This document shows positions 33,106 through 42,402 of a stretch of DNA of 64,000 nt, piece by piece. Within the stretch, counting starts at the first letter, position 1, and every line of letters starts with the position of its first letter. The stretch covers positions 558,001-622,000 of the forward strand of contig NZ_AP023362.1 of NCBI RefSeq assembly GCF_018326285.1, written 5' to 3'. The notes under the pieces are model-generated. The model ran no database searches. It was not told where the DNA came from and saw nothing but the letters and a program-made list of their open reading frames with translations. The stretch comes from Mycolicibacterium sp. TY81 (GTDB taxonomy: Bacteria > Actinomycetota > Actinomycetes > Mycobacteriales > Mycobacteriaceae). Both the position numbers and the translations under genes were made by a program.

Positions 33106-35088
33106 TCAGCTCGACGCAGCCAACCGCTCCAGGGCGCTGCGCACCCGGACCGGGTCGGTGGTCGACCAGTACGGCGGCAGCGAGGACTGCAGGAACCCGC
33201 CGTAGCGGGCCGTCGCCATCCGGGAGTCCAGGATGGCGATGACGCCGCGGTCGTTGACGCTACGCAGCAACCGCCCGGCACCCTGCGCCAACAGCAGCGC
33301 CGCGTGCGATGCCGCCACGGCCATGAAGCCATTGCCGCCGCGGGCCGCGATGGCCCGCTGCCGCGCCGTCAGCAGCGGATCGTCGGGGCGGGGGAACGGA
33401 ATTCGGTCGATGATCACCAGGGACAGCGACGGTCCCGGCACGTCGACGCCCTGCCACAACGACAGCGTGCCGAACAACGAGGTTTCGGCGTCGTCGGTGA
33501 AGCGGCGCACCAGGGTCGACGTCGAGTCGTCGCCCTGGCAGAGCACCGGGGTGTCGAGGCGCTCGCGCATGATCTCGGCGGCGGCCTTGGCGGCCCGCAT
33601 CGACGAGAACAGTCCGAGGGTGCGGCCGCCGGCGGCGGTGATCAGTTCGTAGATCTCGTCGAGCTGTTCCTGCGGAGCGGCGTCGCGGCCCGGCGGCGGC
33701 AGGTGCTTGGCAACGTAGAGAATGCCCGACTTGGCATGGGAGAAGGGCGATCCCACGTCCATGCCCTTCCACTTCGGTGGCGTCGCGGTGGAATCCTCCG
33801 GCACCGACAAGCCCCACGCCCGGGCCATCGACTCGAAGCGTCCACCGATGGTGAGCGTCGCGGACGTCAGCACCGCGGTCACTTCACCGAACAACCGGCC
33901 GCGCAGCAGCCCCGCCACCGACAACGGAGCCACGCGCAGGATGTATCGCACTGAGCCCCTGGACTCGTCGCGATCCAGCCACACCACGTCGTAGCGGTCG
34001 GGTATGGCCGGCACGAACGAATCGATGATGCGCGACGCGGTGTCGCTCAGATCGGTCAGTGCGGTGACGGCCTCGCTGCGCGCGGCCGCCGCGGTGGGAT
34101 CGGACGGCGCGGTGTCGATCGCCATCTTCACCTTGTCCGTCGCATCGCGGACCACCGTCAGGTACGTGGCCAGCTCGTCGTCGAGCACGTCGATGCGGCC
34201 TGGCTCCATGTCGTGGATGGCCGAACCCAAGGTGGCGATGGCGGCCTCGAGGCGTTCTGCCAGTTCGGGTTCCACCAACCGGGCGGCCCGCCGGTGCGCC
34301 ACCGCCATGGACGTGGCGGACAGCTCGCCGGTGGCCACGCTGGTCACGCGGTCGACCAGTTCGTGGGCCTCGTCGACCACCAGCAGTTGGTGCTCGGGCA
34401 GGACGTTGACCTCGGAGATGGCGTCGATGGCCAGCAGCGCGTGGTTGGTGACGATGACGTCGACCGCCCCGGCCTTCGCACGGGCCTTCTCGGCGAAACA
34501 GTCTGTGCCGTAAGGGCACCGGGTGGCGCCGATGCATTCGCGCGCGCCGACGCTGACCTGTGACCAGGCCCGGTCCAGCACGCCCGGCATCACCTCGTCG
34601 CGGTCACCGCTCTCGGTGTCCGACGACCACTCGATGAGCCGCTTGACGTCGCGGCCCAATGCCGACGCGGCGACGGGGTTGAACAGTTCCTCCTGGGGGA
34701 GCTCCTCCTCGACGGAGGCACCGCTGTGAACCTTGTTGAGGCATAGGTAATTTCCGCGGCCTTTGAGCAACGCGAACTCGGGACGGCGGGGCAGGTGCGG
34801 CGCCAGGGCATCGGCCAGGCGGGGCAGGTCGCGGTCCACCAACTGGCGTTGCAGCGCTATGGTCGCCGTCGACACCACCACCGGCTGATTCGATGCCACG
34901 GCGTGCGCGATCGACGGGACCAGGTACGCCAACGACTTTCCGGTACCGGTCCCGGCCTGGACGGCGAGGTGCTCGCCCTTGTCGAAGGCGTTGCCGACGG
35001 CCTTGGCCATCTCGATCTGGCCGCTGCGTTCGGCGCCGCCGAGGGCGGATACCGCGATGGACAGCAGCGCGGCAACGTCGGTCGTCAC
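33106..35088 (-). CDS. dinG: DinG/XPD-like ATP-dependent DNA helicase
   Basis: This is a superfamily 2 helicase of the DinG type, which unwinds R-loops and damaged DNA with 5'-3' polarity. The 660-residue protein has Walker A (AVQAGTGTGKSLAYLVP), the DEAH box (LLVVDEAHELVDRV), and a four-Cys cluster formed by NYLCLNK and CIGATRCPYGTDCF, which holds the 4Fe-4S centre. Helicase motifs V and VI are present near GTLSLWQGVDVPGPSLSL and AQGAGRLLRS. GTG 35088 overlaps the pncB stop codon by 4 bp, so the genes are coupled. It corresponds to Rv1329c. Confidence 0.94.
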   Translation of the reverse strand: MTTDVAALLSIAVSALGGAERSGQIEMAKAVGNAFDKGEHLAVQAGTGTGKSLAYLVPSIAHAVASNQPVVVSTATIALQRQLVDRDLPRLADALAPHLPRRPEFALLKGRGNYLCLNKVHSGASVEEELPQEELFNPVAASALGRDVKRLIEWSSDTESGDRDEVMPGVLDRAWSQVSVGARECIGATRCPYGTDCFAEKARAKAGAVDVIVTNHALLAIDAISEVNVLPEHQLLVVDEAHELVDRVTSVATGELSATSMAVAHRRAARLVEPELAERLEAAIATLGSAIHDMEPGRIDVLDDELATYLTVVRDATDKVKMAIDTAPSDPTAAAARSEAVTALTDLSDTASRIIDSFVPAIPDRYDVVWLDRDESRGSVRYILRVAPLSVAGLLRGRLFGEVTAVLTSATLTIGGRFESMARAWGLSVPEDSTATPPKWKGMDVGSPFSHAKSGILYVAKHLPPPGRDAAPQEQLDEIYELITAAGGRTLGLFSSMRAAKAAAEIMRERLDTPVLCQGDDSTSTLVRRFTDDAETSLFGTLSLWQGVDVPGPSLSLVIIDRIPFPRPDDPLLTARQRAIAARGGNGFMAVAASHAALLLAQGAGRLLRSVNDRGVIAILDSRMATARYGGFLQSSLPPYWSTTDPVRVRSALERLAASS

Positions 35089-36371
35089 GCGCCCACCAGT
35101 CGGGTGGGGATGGCGGGCTCGCCGGCGGACAGCTTGAGTCCGTCCCACGGCAGGCTGTGCAGGCCGGCCTCGACGCGCGCGCGGGCGTCGTCCAGCGACG
35201 AGTCGTACACGACCGAACCCGACCGGACCAGCGGCACGGTCAGCACCCGGCCGTCTTCCGTGGGAACCGCGTCGGCGGGGTGCACCACTTCCTCGACGAT
35301 GGTTCCGGACTCCTTCGCCAGCCGCAGGGCCGCCTTGCGGCCGCCGTGAGATTCCTTGTGGCTGCTGCGTTTTGCCACGGGCATGCCGTCGACCTCGACC
35401 AGCTTGTAGACCATCGATGCGGTCGGCGCGCCGGAGCCCGTGACCACCGACGTACCCACGCCGTAGACATCGACGGGTGCGGCGGCCTGGCCGGCGATCG
35501 AGTACTCGTCGAGGTCGCCGGACACCACGATGCGGGTCTTGGTCGCGCCCAAGCCGTCGAGCTGGTCGCGCACCTGGCGGGCCATGACGCCCAGGTCGCC
35601 GGAGTCGATGCGCACCGCGCCGAGCTCGGGCCCGGCCACGGCGACGGCGTTGGCCACACCCTGGGTGATGTCGTAGGTGTCCACCAGCAGCGTGGTCCCG
35701 ACGCCCAGCGCGTCGACCTGGGCGCGGAACGCGGCAACCTCGTCGGGGCCGCTCGTCGCGGTGTGCACGAGGGTGAACGCGTGCGCGCTGGTGCCCCGCG
35801 CGGGGACACCGTAGGTCCGCTGTGCCTCCAGGTTCGACGACGCGAAGAACCCGGCGATGTACGCGGCCCGCGCAGCCGCGACGGCCGCCTGCTCGTGCGT
35901 GCGCCGCGAGCCCATCTCGATGAGCGGCCGGCCGCTCGAGGCACTGACCATGCGGGCCGCGGCCGAGGCGATCGCGGTGTCGTGATTGAAGATCGACAGC
36001 ACCAGGGTCTCGAGGATCACGCACTCGGCGAACGTGCCGTGGATCGACAGCACGGGAGAATCCGGAAAGTACAGCTCACCTTCGGGGTAGCCGTCGATGT
36101 CGCCGCGGAACTCGTAGTCGGCCAGCCAGCGCAGCGTCTCGGCATCCAGGAAGTCCAGTGACGCCAGCGCGGCGTCGTCGAACCGGAAGTCGGCGAGGGC
36201 CGAGAGGAACCGCGCGGTCCCGGCGACCACGCCGTAACGGCGCCCGAAGGGCAGCCGCCTGGCAAACACTTCGAACGACGCGCGGCGATGCGCGGTGCCG
36301 TCGCGCAGGGCGGCAGCGAGCATGGTGAGCTCGTATTTGTCGGTCAGCAACGCGGCGGTCACAGACCTCAC
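35085..36371 (-). CDS. pncB: Nicotinate phosphoribosyltransferase
   Basis: PncB makes nicotinate mononucleotide from nicotinate and PRPP in the NAD salvage pathway. The 428-residue protein begins with [20 protein letters not shown], contains the conserved [15 protein letters not shown] and [20 protein letters not shown], and later VRIDSGDLG and [20 protein letters not shown] for phosphate binding. The start is uncertain: GTG 36371 has a weak GGTGAGG upstream, while GTG 36398 would add nine residues. It is divergent from clpS over a very short region (36372-36415), so the two promoters must overlap. It corresponds to Rv1330c (pncB1). Confidence 0.93.
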   Translation of the reverse strand: MRSVTAALLTDKYELTMLAAALRDGTAHRRASFEVFARRLPFGRRYGVVAGTARFLSALADFRFDDAALASLDFLDAETLRWLADYEFRGDIDGYPEGELYFPDSPVLSIHGTFAECVILETLVLSIFNHDTAIASAAARMVSASSGRPLIEMGSRRTHEQAAVAAARAAYIAGFFASSNLEAQRTYGVPARGTSAHAFTLVHTATSGPDEVAAFRAQVDALGVGTTLLVDTYDITQGVANAVAVAGPELGAVRIDSGDLGVMARQVRDQLDGLGATKTRIVVSGDLDEYSIAGQAAAPVDVYGVGTSVVTGSGAPTASMVYKLVEVDGMPVAKRSSHKESHGGRKAALRLAKESGTIVEEVVHPADAVPTEDGRVLTVPLVRSGSVVYDSSLDDARARVEAGLHSLPWDGLKLSAGEPAIPTRLVGA

Positions 36372-36403
36372 CGTACTGGTTCTGCGAGCGGCAACCACCC
36401 GGC

Positions 36404-36409
36404 TATTCT
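36404..36409 (+). promoter_or_regulatory. -10 box for leaderless clpS
   Basis: TATTCT (36404-36409) lies 6 bases before the clpS ATG at 36416, so the expected first transcribed base is the A of the start codon. There is no Shine-Dalgarno sequence. A leaderless mRNA is the simplest reading. Confidence 0.6.
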
Positions 36410-36415
36410 GGGCTC

Positions 36416-36715
36416 ATGGTTCTGGGTGCCCCGGTCGCGCGGACGAGCCCGGCGACTGATGTCGAAGAGGTGGCCGGCCTGGACAGTCCGTGGGTGACCA
36501 TCGTCTGGGACGACCCGGTGAATTTGATGACCTACGTGACGTACGTCTTCCAGAAGCTGTTCGGTTACAGCGAGGTGCGTGCCACCGAGTTGATGATGCA
36601 GGTGCACACCGAGGGCAAGGCCGTCGTCTCGGCGGGCAGCCGGGAGTCGATGGAGGTCGACGTCACCAAACTGCACGCAGCCGGGCTGTGGGCAACCATG
36701 CAGCAGGACCACTGA
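36416..36715 (+). CDS. clpS: ATP-dependent Clp protease adaptor
   Basis: ClpS delivers N-end-rule substrates to the ClpC1-ClpP protease. The 99-residue protein has a flexible N-terminus, then [20 protein letters not shown], where the DDP motif and the following Asn-Leu-Met belong to the substrate pocket and ClpC contact. The end, [15 protein letters not shown], is the standard mycobacterial C-terminus. The gene is followed 3 bp later by the DUF2017 gene and forms an operon with it and the P1 peptidase gene. It corresponds to Rv1331. Confidence 0.96.
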   Translation: MVLGAPVARTSPATDVEEVAGLDSPWVTIVWDDPVNLMTYVTYVFQKLFGYSEVRATELMMQVHTEGKAVVSAGSRESMEVDVTKLHAAGLWATMQQDH

Positions 36716-36718
36716 GCG

Positions 36719-37300
36719 GTGCGCAAGTGGAAGCGGGTCAACACGTCGTCGGGCGTGCGTATCAAGTCGGGTCTGGAAGCGCACGAGGTCACGATGTTGC
36801 GCAACCTGGTCGGCTCGCTGATCGAGATGCTCGAGGATCGCGAATCCTCCTCACCGCGTGACGAACTCGCCGAGCTGACGGGCATGAAGATCGGGCCGTC
36901 GCAGGCGCCCGACGACGACACCATGCGCCGGCTGCTGCCGGACTTCTACCACGATCCGGCCAAGCACCCGGACGGCCGCGCTGCCGGTGAGAGCCTCAAC
37001 GGTGCCCTGCGAAGCCTGCACGAACCCACCATCGTCGACGCCAAACGGCAAGCTGCCCAACGGCTTCTGGATTCCCTGCCGAACCCGGCCGGGAAGTTCG
37101 AGCTGACCGAGGAGCAGGCTGAGGCCTGGGCCGCCGCGATCAATGACGTCCGTCTGGCTCTCGGCGCCATGCTGGACATCGGACCCGATGGGCCACAACG
37201 GCTTTCGCCGGACCATCCGATGGCGGGGCATCTGGAGGTGTACCAGTGGCTGACGTACCTGCAGGAGTACCTGGTGCTGAGTCTGCTGGACGAGCGGTGA
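36719..37300 (+). CDS. DUF2017 protein (Rv1332-like)
   Basis: This is a 193-residue cytoplasmic protein of the actinobacterial DUF2017 family, almost always next to clpS. It begins at GTG 36719 with VRKWKRVNTSSGVRIKSGLE, has a helical middle with HEVTMLRNLVGSLIEMLEDR, and a C-terminal half with RLALGAMLDI and EVYQWLTYLQEYLVLSLLDE. The function is unknown. Linkage suggests a role with Clp proteolysis, but this is inference. Its stop overlaps the next GTG start by 4 bp (GTGA). Confidence 0.87.
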   Translation: MRKWKRVNTSSGVRIKSGLEAHEVTMLRNLVGSLIEMLEDRESSSPRDELAELTGMKIGPSQAPDDDTMRRLLPDFYHDPAKHPDGRAAGESLNGALRSLHEPTIVDAKRQAAQRLLDSLPNPAGKFELTEEQAEAWAAAINDVRLALGAMLDIGPDGPQRLSPDHPMAGHLEVYQWLTYLQEYLVLSLLDER

Positions 37301-38316
37301 CGGGCTCCATCACCGACGTCGCCGGCATCCTGGTCGGCAATCACGACCGCATCGAAGACGCCACCCTGGGCAGCGGCTGGGCCACCGGCACCACCGTCGT
37401 CCTCGCTCCGCCAGGGACCATCGGGGCGGTCGACGTGCGCGGGGGAGCGCCCGGCACCCGCGAGACCGACCTGCTCGACCCGTCCAACAGCGTGCAGCAC
37501 GTCGACGCGATCGTCCTCACCGGCGGCAGCGCCTTCGGGCTCGCCGCCGCCGACGGCGTCATGACGTGGCTCGAGGAGCACGACCGCGGTGTGAAGATGC
37601 CCGGCGGGCGGGTGCCCATCGTGCCGGGCGCGGTGATCTTCGATCTGCCCGTGGGCGCGTGGGCGAACCGGCCGACGGCGGAGTTCGGCTACGCGGCCGT
37701 CGCCAACGCCGGCACCGACGTGCGCACCGGCAACGCGGGTGCGGGGGCCGGAGCGCGGGCCGGGGCGCTCAAGGGCGGTCTCGGCACGGCGTCGGTCACG
37801 CTCGACAACGGCGTCACCGTCGGCGCGCTCGTCATCGTCAATGCGGCGGGCCACGTCGTCGACCCGCAGACCGGCCTGCCCTGGGCGGCCGACCAGATCG
37901 CGCGTTTCGGGTTACAACCTCCGCCGTCCGACCAGATCGAGGCGTACCGCACGCGGGTCAAAGACCCCAAGCCGCTCAACACGACCATCGCCGTCGTCGC
38001 GACCGACGCCGCCCTCAGCCCGGTCGGATGCAAGAAGGTGGCCGTCGCCGCGCACAACGGCCTCGCCCACACCATCCGTCCGGCGCACACCGCCGTCGAC
38101 GGTGACACCGTCTTCGCGCTCGCGACCGGGCGGGTCCGCATCGAGCCGGACCCCGCCACGCCGGAACAGATGAACCCGGAGACGCGGCTCATCTCCGAGA
38201 TCGGGGCGGCCGCCGCCGACGCGCTCGCGACCGCCGTGATGGTCGGCGTGCTGGCCGCCGAGTCGATTGCCGATATCCCGACCTACCGCGGCCTGCTGCC
38301 GGGAGCCTTCGGATAA
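37297..38316 (+). CDS. P1 (DmpA/S58) family peptidase
   Basis: This is a 339-residue member of the P1 family of N-terminal-nucleophile aminopeptidases, which activate themselves by internal cleavage. SITDVAGILVGNHDRIEDAT at the start and the glycine-rich LTGGSAFGLAAADGV are family motifs. KPLNTTIAVVATDAALS contains the probable autocleavage site before a Thr nucleophile. The substrate is unknown. It corresponds to Rv1333. It is the third gene of the clpS operon, with translational coupling. In M. tuberculosis the next genes are mec-cysO-cysM, but here a rhomboid gene follows directly. Confidence 0.9.
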   Translation: MTGSITDVAGILVGNHDRIEDATLGSGWATGTTVVLAPPGTIGAVDVRGGAPGTRETDLLDPSNSVQHVDAIVLTGGSAFGLAAADGVMTWLEEHDRGVKMPGGRVPIVPGAVIFDLPVGAWANRPTAEFGYAAVANAGTDVRTGNAGAGAGARAGALKGGLGTASVTLDNGVTVGALVIVNAAGHVVDPQTGLPWAADQIARFGLQPPPSDQIEAYRTRVKDPKPLNTTIAVVATDAALSPVGCKKVAVAAHNGLAHTIRPAHTAVDGDTVFALATGRVRIEPDPATPEQMNPETRLISEIGAAAADALATAVMVGVLAAESIADIPTYRGLLPGAFG

Positions 38317-38373
38317 GGCGCCGCGCCGGTAACCTGGCTCTATGACGCCAGCGAGTAGCGGAGCGGAGCGCGC

Positions 38374-39033
38374 ATGACGTACGACCTGTCGCCCACGTCG
38401 TCGAAGCCGAAGCCGCCTGCGCCGTGGAAGGTCGGCGGCGTCACCATCGTCAGCTTCGTCGCGTTGCTGTGGCTCATCGAGGGCTGGGACGCGCTGCACA
38501 ACCAGGAGCTGAATCAGGACGGCATCCGGCCGCTGGAGACCGACGGGCTCTGGGGCATCTTGTGGGCGCCGCTGCTGCACGCCGACTGGGCGCACCTGAT
38601 CGCGAACACCGGCCCGGCCCTGGTGCTCGGGTTCCTGGTGACGCTCGCGGGCATGGGCCGCTTCCTCGGCGCGACGCTGATCATCTGGATTCTCGGTGGC
38701 TTCGGCACCTGGCTGATCGGCAACATCGGTGCGCCGCGTGGTGTGGAGTCCGTCCACATCGGGGCGTCCGGGCTGATTTTCGGATGGCTGACGTTCCTCA
38801 TCGTGTTCGGGTTCTTCACTCGGCACGCGTGGCAGATCGTCGTCGGCATCATCGTGTTGTTCGTGTACGGAGGTGTGCTGTGGGGCGCGTTGCCGGGGAC
38901 ATTCGGCGTGTCGTGGCAGGGCCATCTGTGCGGTGGCATCGCGGGCGTGTTCGCCGCGTATTTGCTGAGCAGTCCGGAAAGGGAAGCGCGCGAACGGCGT
39001 AAGGGTTCAGCTCTGCCGTCGATTCCGACGTGA
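38374..39033 (+). CDS. Rhomboid-family intramembrane serine protease
   Basis: This 219-residue membrane protein has six hydrophobic helices. The catalytic Ser lies in GASGLIFGWLTFLIVFGF (GxSx motif) and the catalytic His in WQGHLCGGIAGVFAAYLL. An earlier helix carries HADWAHLIANTGPALVLG, the conserved His-Asn pair that forms the oxyanion hole. All key residues are present, so it should be active against membrane substrates. It corresponds to Rv1337. The next gene downstream in M. tuberculosis is murI, which is absent here: the 138 bp from 39034 to the next start hold no gene. Confidence 0.92.
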   Translation: MTYDLSPTSSKPKPPAPWKVGGVTIVSFVALLWLIEGWDALHNQELNQDGIRPLETDGLWGILWAPLLHADWAHLIANTGPALVLGFLVTLAGMGRFLGATLIIWILGGFGTWLIGNIGAPRGVESVHIGASGLIFGWLTFLIVFGFFTRHAWQIVVGIIVLFVYGGVLWGALPGTFGVSWQGHLCGGIAGVFAAYLLSSPEREARERRKGSALPSIPT

Positions 39034-39171
39034 TTTGCTGAATTTCGAATTCGCCGCACGCGGTGTTGCCGGAAGCGTGACCGGTATCGCTTTCGGGACC
39101 AATCGAGAAACTGGCCGCCCAATGGTGCCGTCTTTTCGTCGCAGGACGTGTTGACGTGGCAAGCTAGGGGT

Positions 39172-39939
39172 GTGCGCCTCACCATTCTCGGTTGCTCCGG
39201 CAGCGTGGGTGGGCCGGATTCTCCGGCCTCGGGCTATCTGCTGACCGCTCCGGACACCACGCCGATGGTTATCGACTTCGGTGGGGGCGTACTCGGCGCA
39301 CTGCAGCGTCATGCTGATCCGGGCGCCGTAAATATATTGCTGTCACATCTGCATGCCGACCATTGTCTGGACTTGCCGGGGCTGTTCGTCTGGCGTCGGT
39401 ATCACCCGAATCCTCCGGTTGGCCGCGCGCTGATGTTCGGCCCGGCGGCCACCTGGCACCGGCTGGGTGCGGCGTCGTCGCCCGAGGGCGGCGAGATCGA
39501 CGACATCACCGACATCTTCGACATCCAGGTCTGGGTCGACGGTCATGATGTCGAGATCGGCTCGCTGACCGTGACGCCGCGACTGGTGTGCCACCCGACC
39601 GAGTCCTATGGCATGCGCTTCACCGATCCGTCCGGCGCGACGCTCGTCTACTCCGCGGACACCGGCTACTGCGACGCGTTGATCGACCTGGCCCGCGGCG
39701 CCGACGTGTTCCTGTGCGAGGCGTCGTGGACCGACTCGCCGGACCGTCCGCCGAAGCTGCACCTGTCCGGCACCGAGGCCGGGCGTGCGGCCCGCGAGGC
39801 CGGCGTCAAAGAGCTGCTGCTGACGCATATCCCGCCGTGGACGTCCCGCGAGGACGTCATCAGCGAGGCCAAAGCCGAGTTCGACGGACCCGTGCACGCC
39901 GTGGTGTGCAACGAGTCGTTCGACATCACCAGCCGGTAA
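39172..39939 (+). CDS. Metallo-beta-lactamase-fold cyclic-nucleotide phosphodiesterase (Rv1339 type)
   Basis: This is a 255-residue metal hydrolase. It has the HxHxDH metal motif in LLSHLHADHCLDLPGL, a further metal His (LVCHPTES), the bridging Asp in VYSADTGYCD, and a His in LLLTHIPPW. The M. tuberculosis counterpart Rv1339 is an atypical class II cAMP phosphodiesterase, so this enzyme probably lowers cAMP made by cyclases such as the one at 16019-17620. The GTG 39172 start gives a protein slightly shorter than Rv1339. An in-frame ATG at 39148 is less likely because the extra residues are not conserved. Confidence 0.9.
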   Translation: MRLTILGCSGSVGGPDSPASGYLLTAPDTTPMVIDFGGGVLGALQRHADPGAVNILLSHLHADHCLDLPGLFVWRRYHPNPPVGRALMFGPAATWHRLGAASSPEGGEIDDITDIFDIQVWVDGHDVEIGSLTVTPRLVCHPTESYGMRFTDPSGATLVYSADTGYCDALIDLARGADVFLCEASWTDSPDRPPKLHLSGTEAGRAAREAGVKELLLTHIPPWTSREDVISEAKAEFDGPVHAVVCNESFDITSR

Positions 39940-39966
39940 GTCGCCGCCGCGCTGACGGCGGCCCGC

Positions 39967-39972
39967 TAGGGT
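39967..39972 (+). promoter_or_regulatory. -10 box for leaderless rph
   Basis: TAGGGT (39967-39972) lies 6 bases before the GTG start of rph at 39979, which would therefore be the first transcribed base. No Shine-Dalgarno sequence is visible in front of the gene. Confidence 0.55.
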
Positions 39973-39978
39973 TGTCGG

Positions 39979-40761
39979 GTGTCCAGACGAGAAGACGGTC
40001 GCCTTGACGACGAACTCCGCCCGGTAAAGATCACCCGAGGATTCACCAAGCACCCGGCAGGGTCGGTATTGGTGGAGTTCGGCGAGACGCGGGTCATGTG
40101 CACCGCTTCGGTATCCGAAGGTGTGCCGCGCTGGCGCAAGGGTTCCGGGCTGGGCTGGCTGACCGCCGAATACGCGATGCTGCCGGCCGCCACGCATGAC
40201 CGCTCCGACCGCGAGTCGGTGAAGGGTCGCGTCGGCGGACGGACCCAGGAGATCAGCCGATTGATCGGCCGCTCGCTGCGCGCGTGCATCGACCTCAGCG
40301 CCCTCGGCGAGAACACCATCGCCATCGACTGCGACGTGCTGCAGGCCGACGGCGGTACCCGCACTGCAGCGATCACCGGCGCCTACGTGGCGCTGGCTGA
40401 CGCCGTCACCTATCTGGCCGCCGCCGGACGACTGAAGGATCCGCGCCCGCTGTCGTGTGCCATCGCAGCCGTGTCGGTCGGCGTGGTCGACGGCCGGGTC
40501 CGCACGGACCTGCCCTACACGGAGGACTCGCGCGCCGAGGTCGACATGAACGTCGTCGCCACCGACACCGGAACCCTGGTCGAGGTGCAGGGCACCGGCG
40601 AAGGTGCGACGTTCCCGCGGTCGACGCTGGACAAGCTTCTCGATGCCGCGCTGGCGGCGTGCGACCAGTTGTTCGCGCTGCAGCGTGAGGCGCTGGAGTT
40701 GCCGTACCCGGGTGTGCTGCCGGAGTCGACAGCGCCGGCCAAGAAGGCGTTTGGTGCCTGA
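39979..40761 (+). CDS. rph: Ribonuclease PH
   Basis: RNase PH trims tRNA 3' ends by phosphorolysis. The 260-residue protein begins [20 protein letters not shown] and has [40 protein letters not shown] and the phosphate-binding [19 protein letters not shown]. The later [20 protein letters not shown] includes catalytic acidic residues. The length is normal. The GTG start has a -10 box at leaderless distance. Its end overlaps the rdgB start by 8 bp. It corresponds to Rv1340. Confidence 0.97.
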   Translation: MSRREDGRLDDELRPVKITRGFTKHPAGSVLVEFGETRVMCTASVSEGVPRWRKGSGLGWLTAEYAMLPAATHDRSDRESVKGRVGGRTQEISRLIGRSLRACIDLSALGENTIAIDCDVLQADGGTRTAAITGAYVALADAVTYLAAAGRLKDPRPLSCAIAAVSVGVVDGRVRTDLPYTEDSRAEVDMNVVATDTGTLVEVQGTGEGATFPRSTLDKLLDAALAACDQLFALQREALELPYPGVLPESTAPAKKAFGA

Positions 40762-41359
40762 GCTCCTCGTCGCTTCGCGCAACGCGAAGAAGCTTGTGGA
40801 GTTGCGACGGGTGCTGGACGCCGCAGGCATCACGGGTCTGAACTTGTTGTCGTTGGACGATGTGCCGGCGTTCCCCGAGGCACCCGAAACCGGCGCGACG
40901 TTTGAAGAGAACGCGTTGGCCAAGGCTGTTGACGGATTCAATGCCACCGGAATTCCTTGTGTCGCAGACGATTCCGGAGTTTCCGTCGATGCGCTGAACG
41001 GCATGCCCGGGGTGCTGTCGGCCCGGTGGGCCGGGCGGCACGGGGATGACGCGGCGAACCTGACGCTGTTGTTGGGCCAGATTCAGGACGTGCCGGACGA
41101 GCGTCGCGGTGCCGCGTTTGTGTCGTGCTGCGCGCTGGTGTCGTCGTCGGGTTCTGTGGTGGTGCGGGGCGAATGGCCGGGCACCATCGCGCATGAGCCG
41201 CGGGGTTCGGGTGGTTTCGGCTATGACCCGATCTTCGTGCCCGCCGGTGGTTCGGTGTCGGCCGCGGAGCTGACGCCGGCGGAGAAGGATGCGGCGTCAC
41301 ACCGCGGACGGGCGCTGGCGCAGCTGGTGCCGGCGCTGCGGGAGTTGGCTGGTTCCTGA
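40754..41359 (+). CDS. rdgB: XTP/dITP (non-canonical purine NTP) pyrophosphatase
   Basis: RdgB/HAM1 removes ITP and XTP so that inosine and xanthosine do not enter nucleic acids. The 201-residue protein shows [20 protein letters not shown] (nucleotide loop), the acidic active site in [11 protein letters not shown] and [20 protein letters not shown], and [16 protein letters not shown], all family signatures. It starts at GTG 40754 within the end of rph, so it is coupled. It is the Rv1341 counterpart. In M. tuberculosis it is followed by Rv1342c. Here a 3.8-kb insertion separates them. Confidence 0.96.
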   Translation: MPELLVASRNAKKLVELRRVLDAAGITGLNLLSLDDVPAFPEAPETGATFEENALAKAVDGFNATGIPCVADDSGVSVDALNGMPGVLSARWAGRHGDDAANLTLLLGQIQDVPDERRGAAFVSCCALVSSSGSVVVRGEWPGTIAHEPRGSGGFGYDPIFVPAGGSVSAAELTPAEKDAASHRGRALAQLVPALRELAGS

Positions 41360-41374
41360 GGGCGTGTTGTCGTA

Positions 41375-41442
41375 CGAAGTCGCCGAGACCAACTGAATGG
41401 CGATTATCGAGCCCAATTTCCGCCATCCGGTTGGTTTCGCCG
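41375..41442. repeat. Type-1 palindromic repeat, left copy
   Basis: This 68-bp element has arms CGAGACCAACTG and CGGTTGGTTTCG (10 of 12 pairs), an inner TGGCG/CGCCA pair, and the core ATTTCCGCC. It is the direct-repeat partner of 42403-42470, with 55 of 68 identical positions counted by eye. It stands 66 bp before the first DUF559 gene. Confidence 0.85.
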
Positions 41443-41445
41443 GAG

Positions 41446-41454
41446 TTATCCACA
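41446..41454 (+). promoter_or_regulatory. DnaA-box-like TTATCCACA before DUF559 gene 1
   Basis: TTATCCACA equals the E. coli DnaA-box consensus. It lies 3 bp after the left palindrome and 54 bp before the GTG start. The same nonamer, followed by the same GG, occurs upstream of the second DUF559 gene at 44116-44124. Function as a DnaA site is not shown. It may simply be a conserved part of the cassette. Confidence 0.5.
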
Positions 41455-41508
41455 GGCTCAGCTCGCTCGTAATGGCGAGAGCTGCGCGCGGCTGCGCACA
41501 CTGCACCG

Positions 41509-42402
41509 GTGGGGGAGCCATTCATCGGGAGTGAGGCGTTGTCGGCAGGACGCCTGACCCGGCATCAGTTGCGGACGAACTTTGTCGCCGTGCACAAGGA
41601 CGTCTACGTGCCGAGAGGCACGAGGCCGACCGCGATCATGCGCGCGAAAGCGGCGTGGCTGCGGTCGAAGCGCCGGGGTGTGCTCGGTGGCTACTCCGCT
41701 GCGGCTTTTCATGGCGCGCGGTTTATCGGCGCGGATTGCCCTGCGCACCTTTTCGACCGGTATAGCCGCCCCGCGCGGGGCGTTGTGGTCTGGGAGGACG
41801 ACCTCGACAACGGCGACATCTGCCAGATCGGTGAGATGCGTCTGACGACCGCATCGCGCACCGCAGTCGATCTGGCGCGCAGACTTCCGGAGGATTCAGC
41901 TGTCGCGGCGATCGATTCCTTGGCGCGGGCCGCCAGGCTGTCGGTTGCCGACATTGCGGCAGCAGCGGAGCGCCACAAAGGCAAGCGGGGGATAGTGCAG
42001 GCGCGCAAAACCGTAGCCCTCGTTGACCCGAAGGCACAGTCGCCGCAAGAAACGTTGTTGCGGTTGTTGATCATTCGGGCCGGATTCCCGAAACCGGAGA
42101 GCCAGTATCCGGTGTGCAACGAGTACGGCTCCTTGATCGGCGTTGTCGACTTCGCATGGCCGGATTTGATGATCGCCGTCGAGTACGAGGGTAGGCATCA
42201 CATGGATCCCGAGCAGGTTCGCAAGGACATCGCGCGGGTCGAGGAGATGGTCGAAATGGATTGGCTCGTCATCCGGGTGACGTCGCGCGACCCTGCGGGC
42301 GTGGTGGTGCGACGGATCGCCCGTGCACGTGCAGCGCGGGGAGTGGCGGACGACGACGTCGATCTGCGTTTCAATGGCGCGTTGTGGGGCCAGGCGTCGT
42401 GA
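41509..42402 (+). CDS. AbiEi/DUF559 protein with Vsr-like PD-(D/E)XK domain, paralogue 1
   Basis: This 297-residue protein has two parts. The N-terminal half, starting GEPFIGSEALSAGRLTRHQL, looks like the winged-helix AbiEi antitoxin domain (HKDVYVPRGTRPTA and GGYSAAAFHGARF). The C-terminal half is a DUF559 domain of the Vsr-like PD-(D/E)XK nuclease fold. SPQETLLRLLIIRAGFPKPE has the first Glu, GVVDFAWPDLMIAVEYEGRHH the Asp and the ExE-type motif. HMDPEQVRKDIARVEEM follows. The start is GTG 41509. It is flanked by the type-1 palindromes, the right copy beginning at the base after the stop codon. A paralogue lies at 44178-45089. A cutting or DNA-binding role is inferred, not shown. Confidence 0.8.
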   Translation: MGEPFIGSEALSAGRLTRHQLRTNFVAVHKDVYVPRGTRPTAIMRAKAAWLRSKRRGVLGGYSAAAFHGARFIGADCPAHLFDRYSRPARGVVVWEDDLDNGDICQIGEMRLTTASRTAVDLARRLPEDSAVAAIDSLARAARLSVADIAAAAERHKGKRGIVQARKTVALVDPKAQSPQETLLRLLIIRAGFPKPESQYPVCNEYGSLIGVVDFAWPDLMIAVEYEGRHHMDPEQVRKDIARVEEMVEMDWLVIRVTSRDPAGVVVRRIARARAARGVADDDVDLRFNGALWGQAS

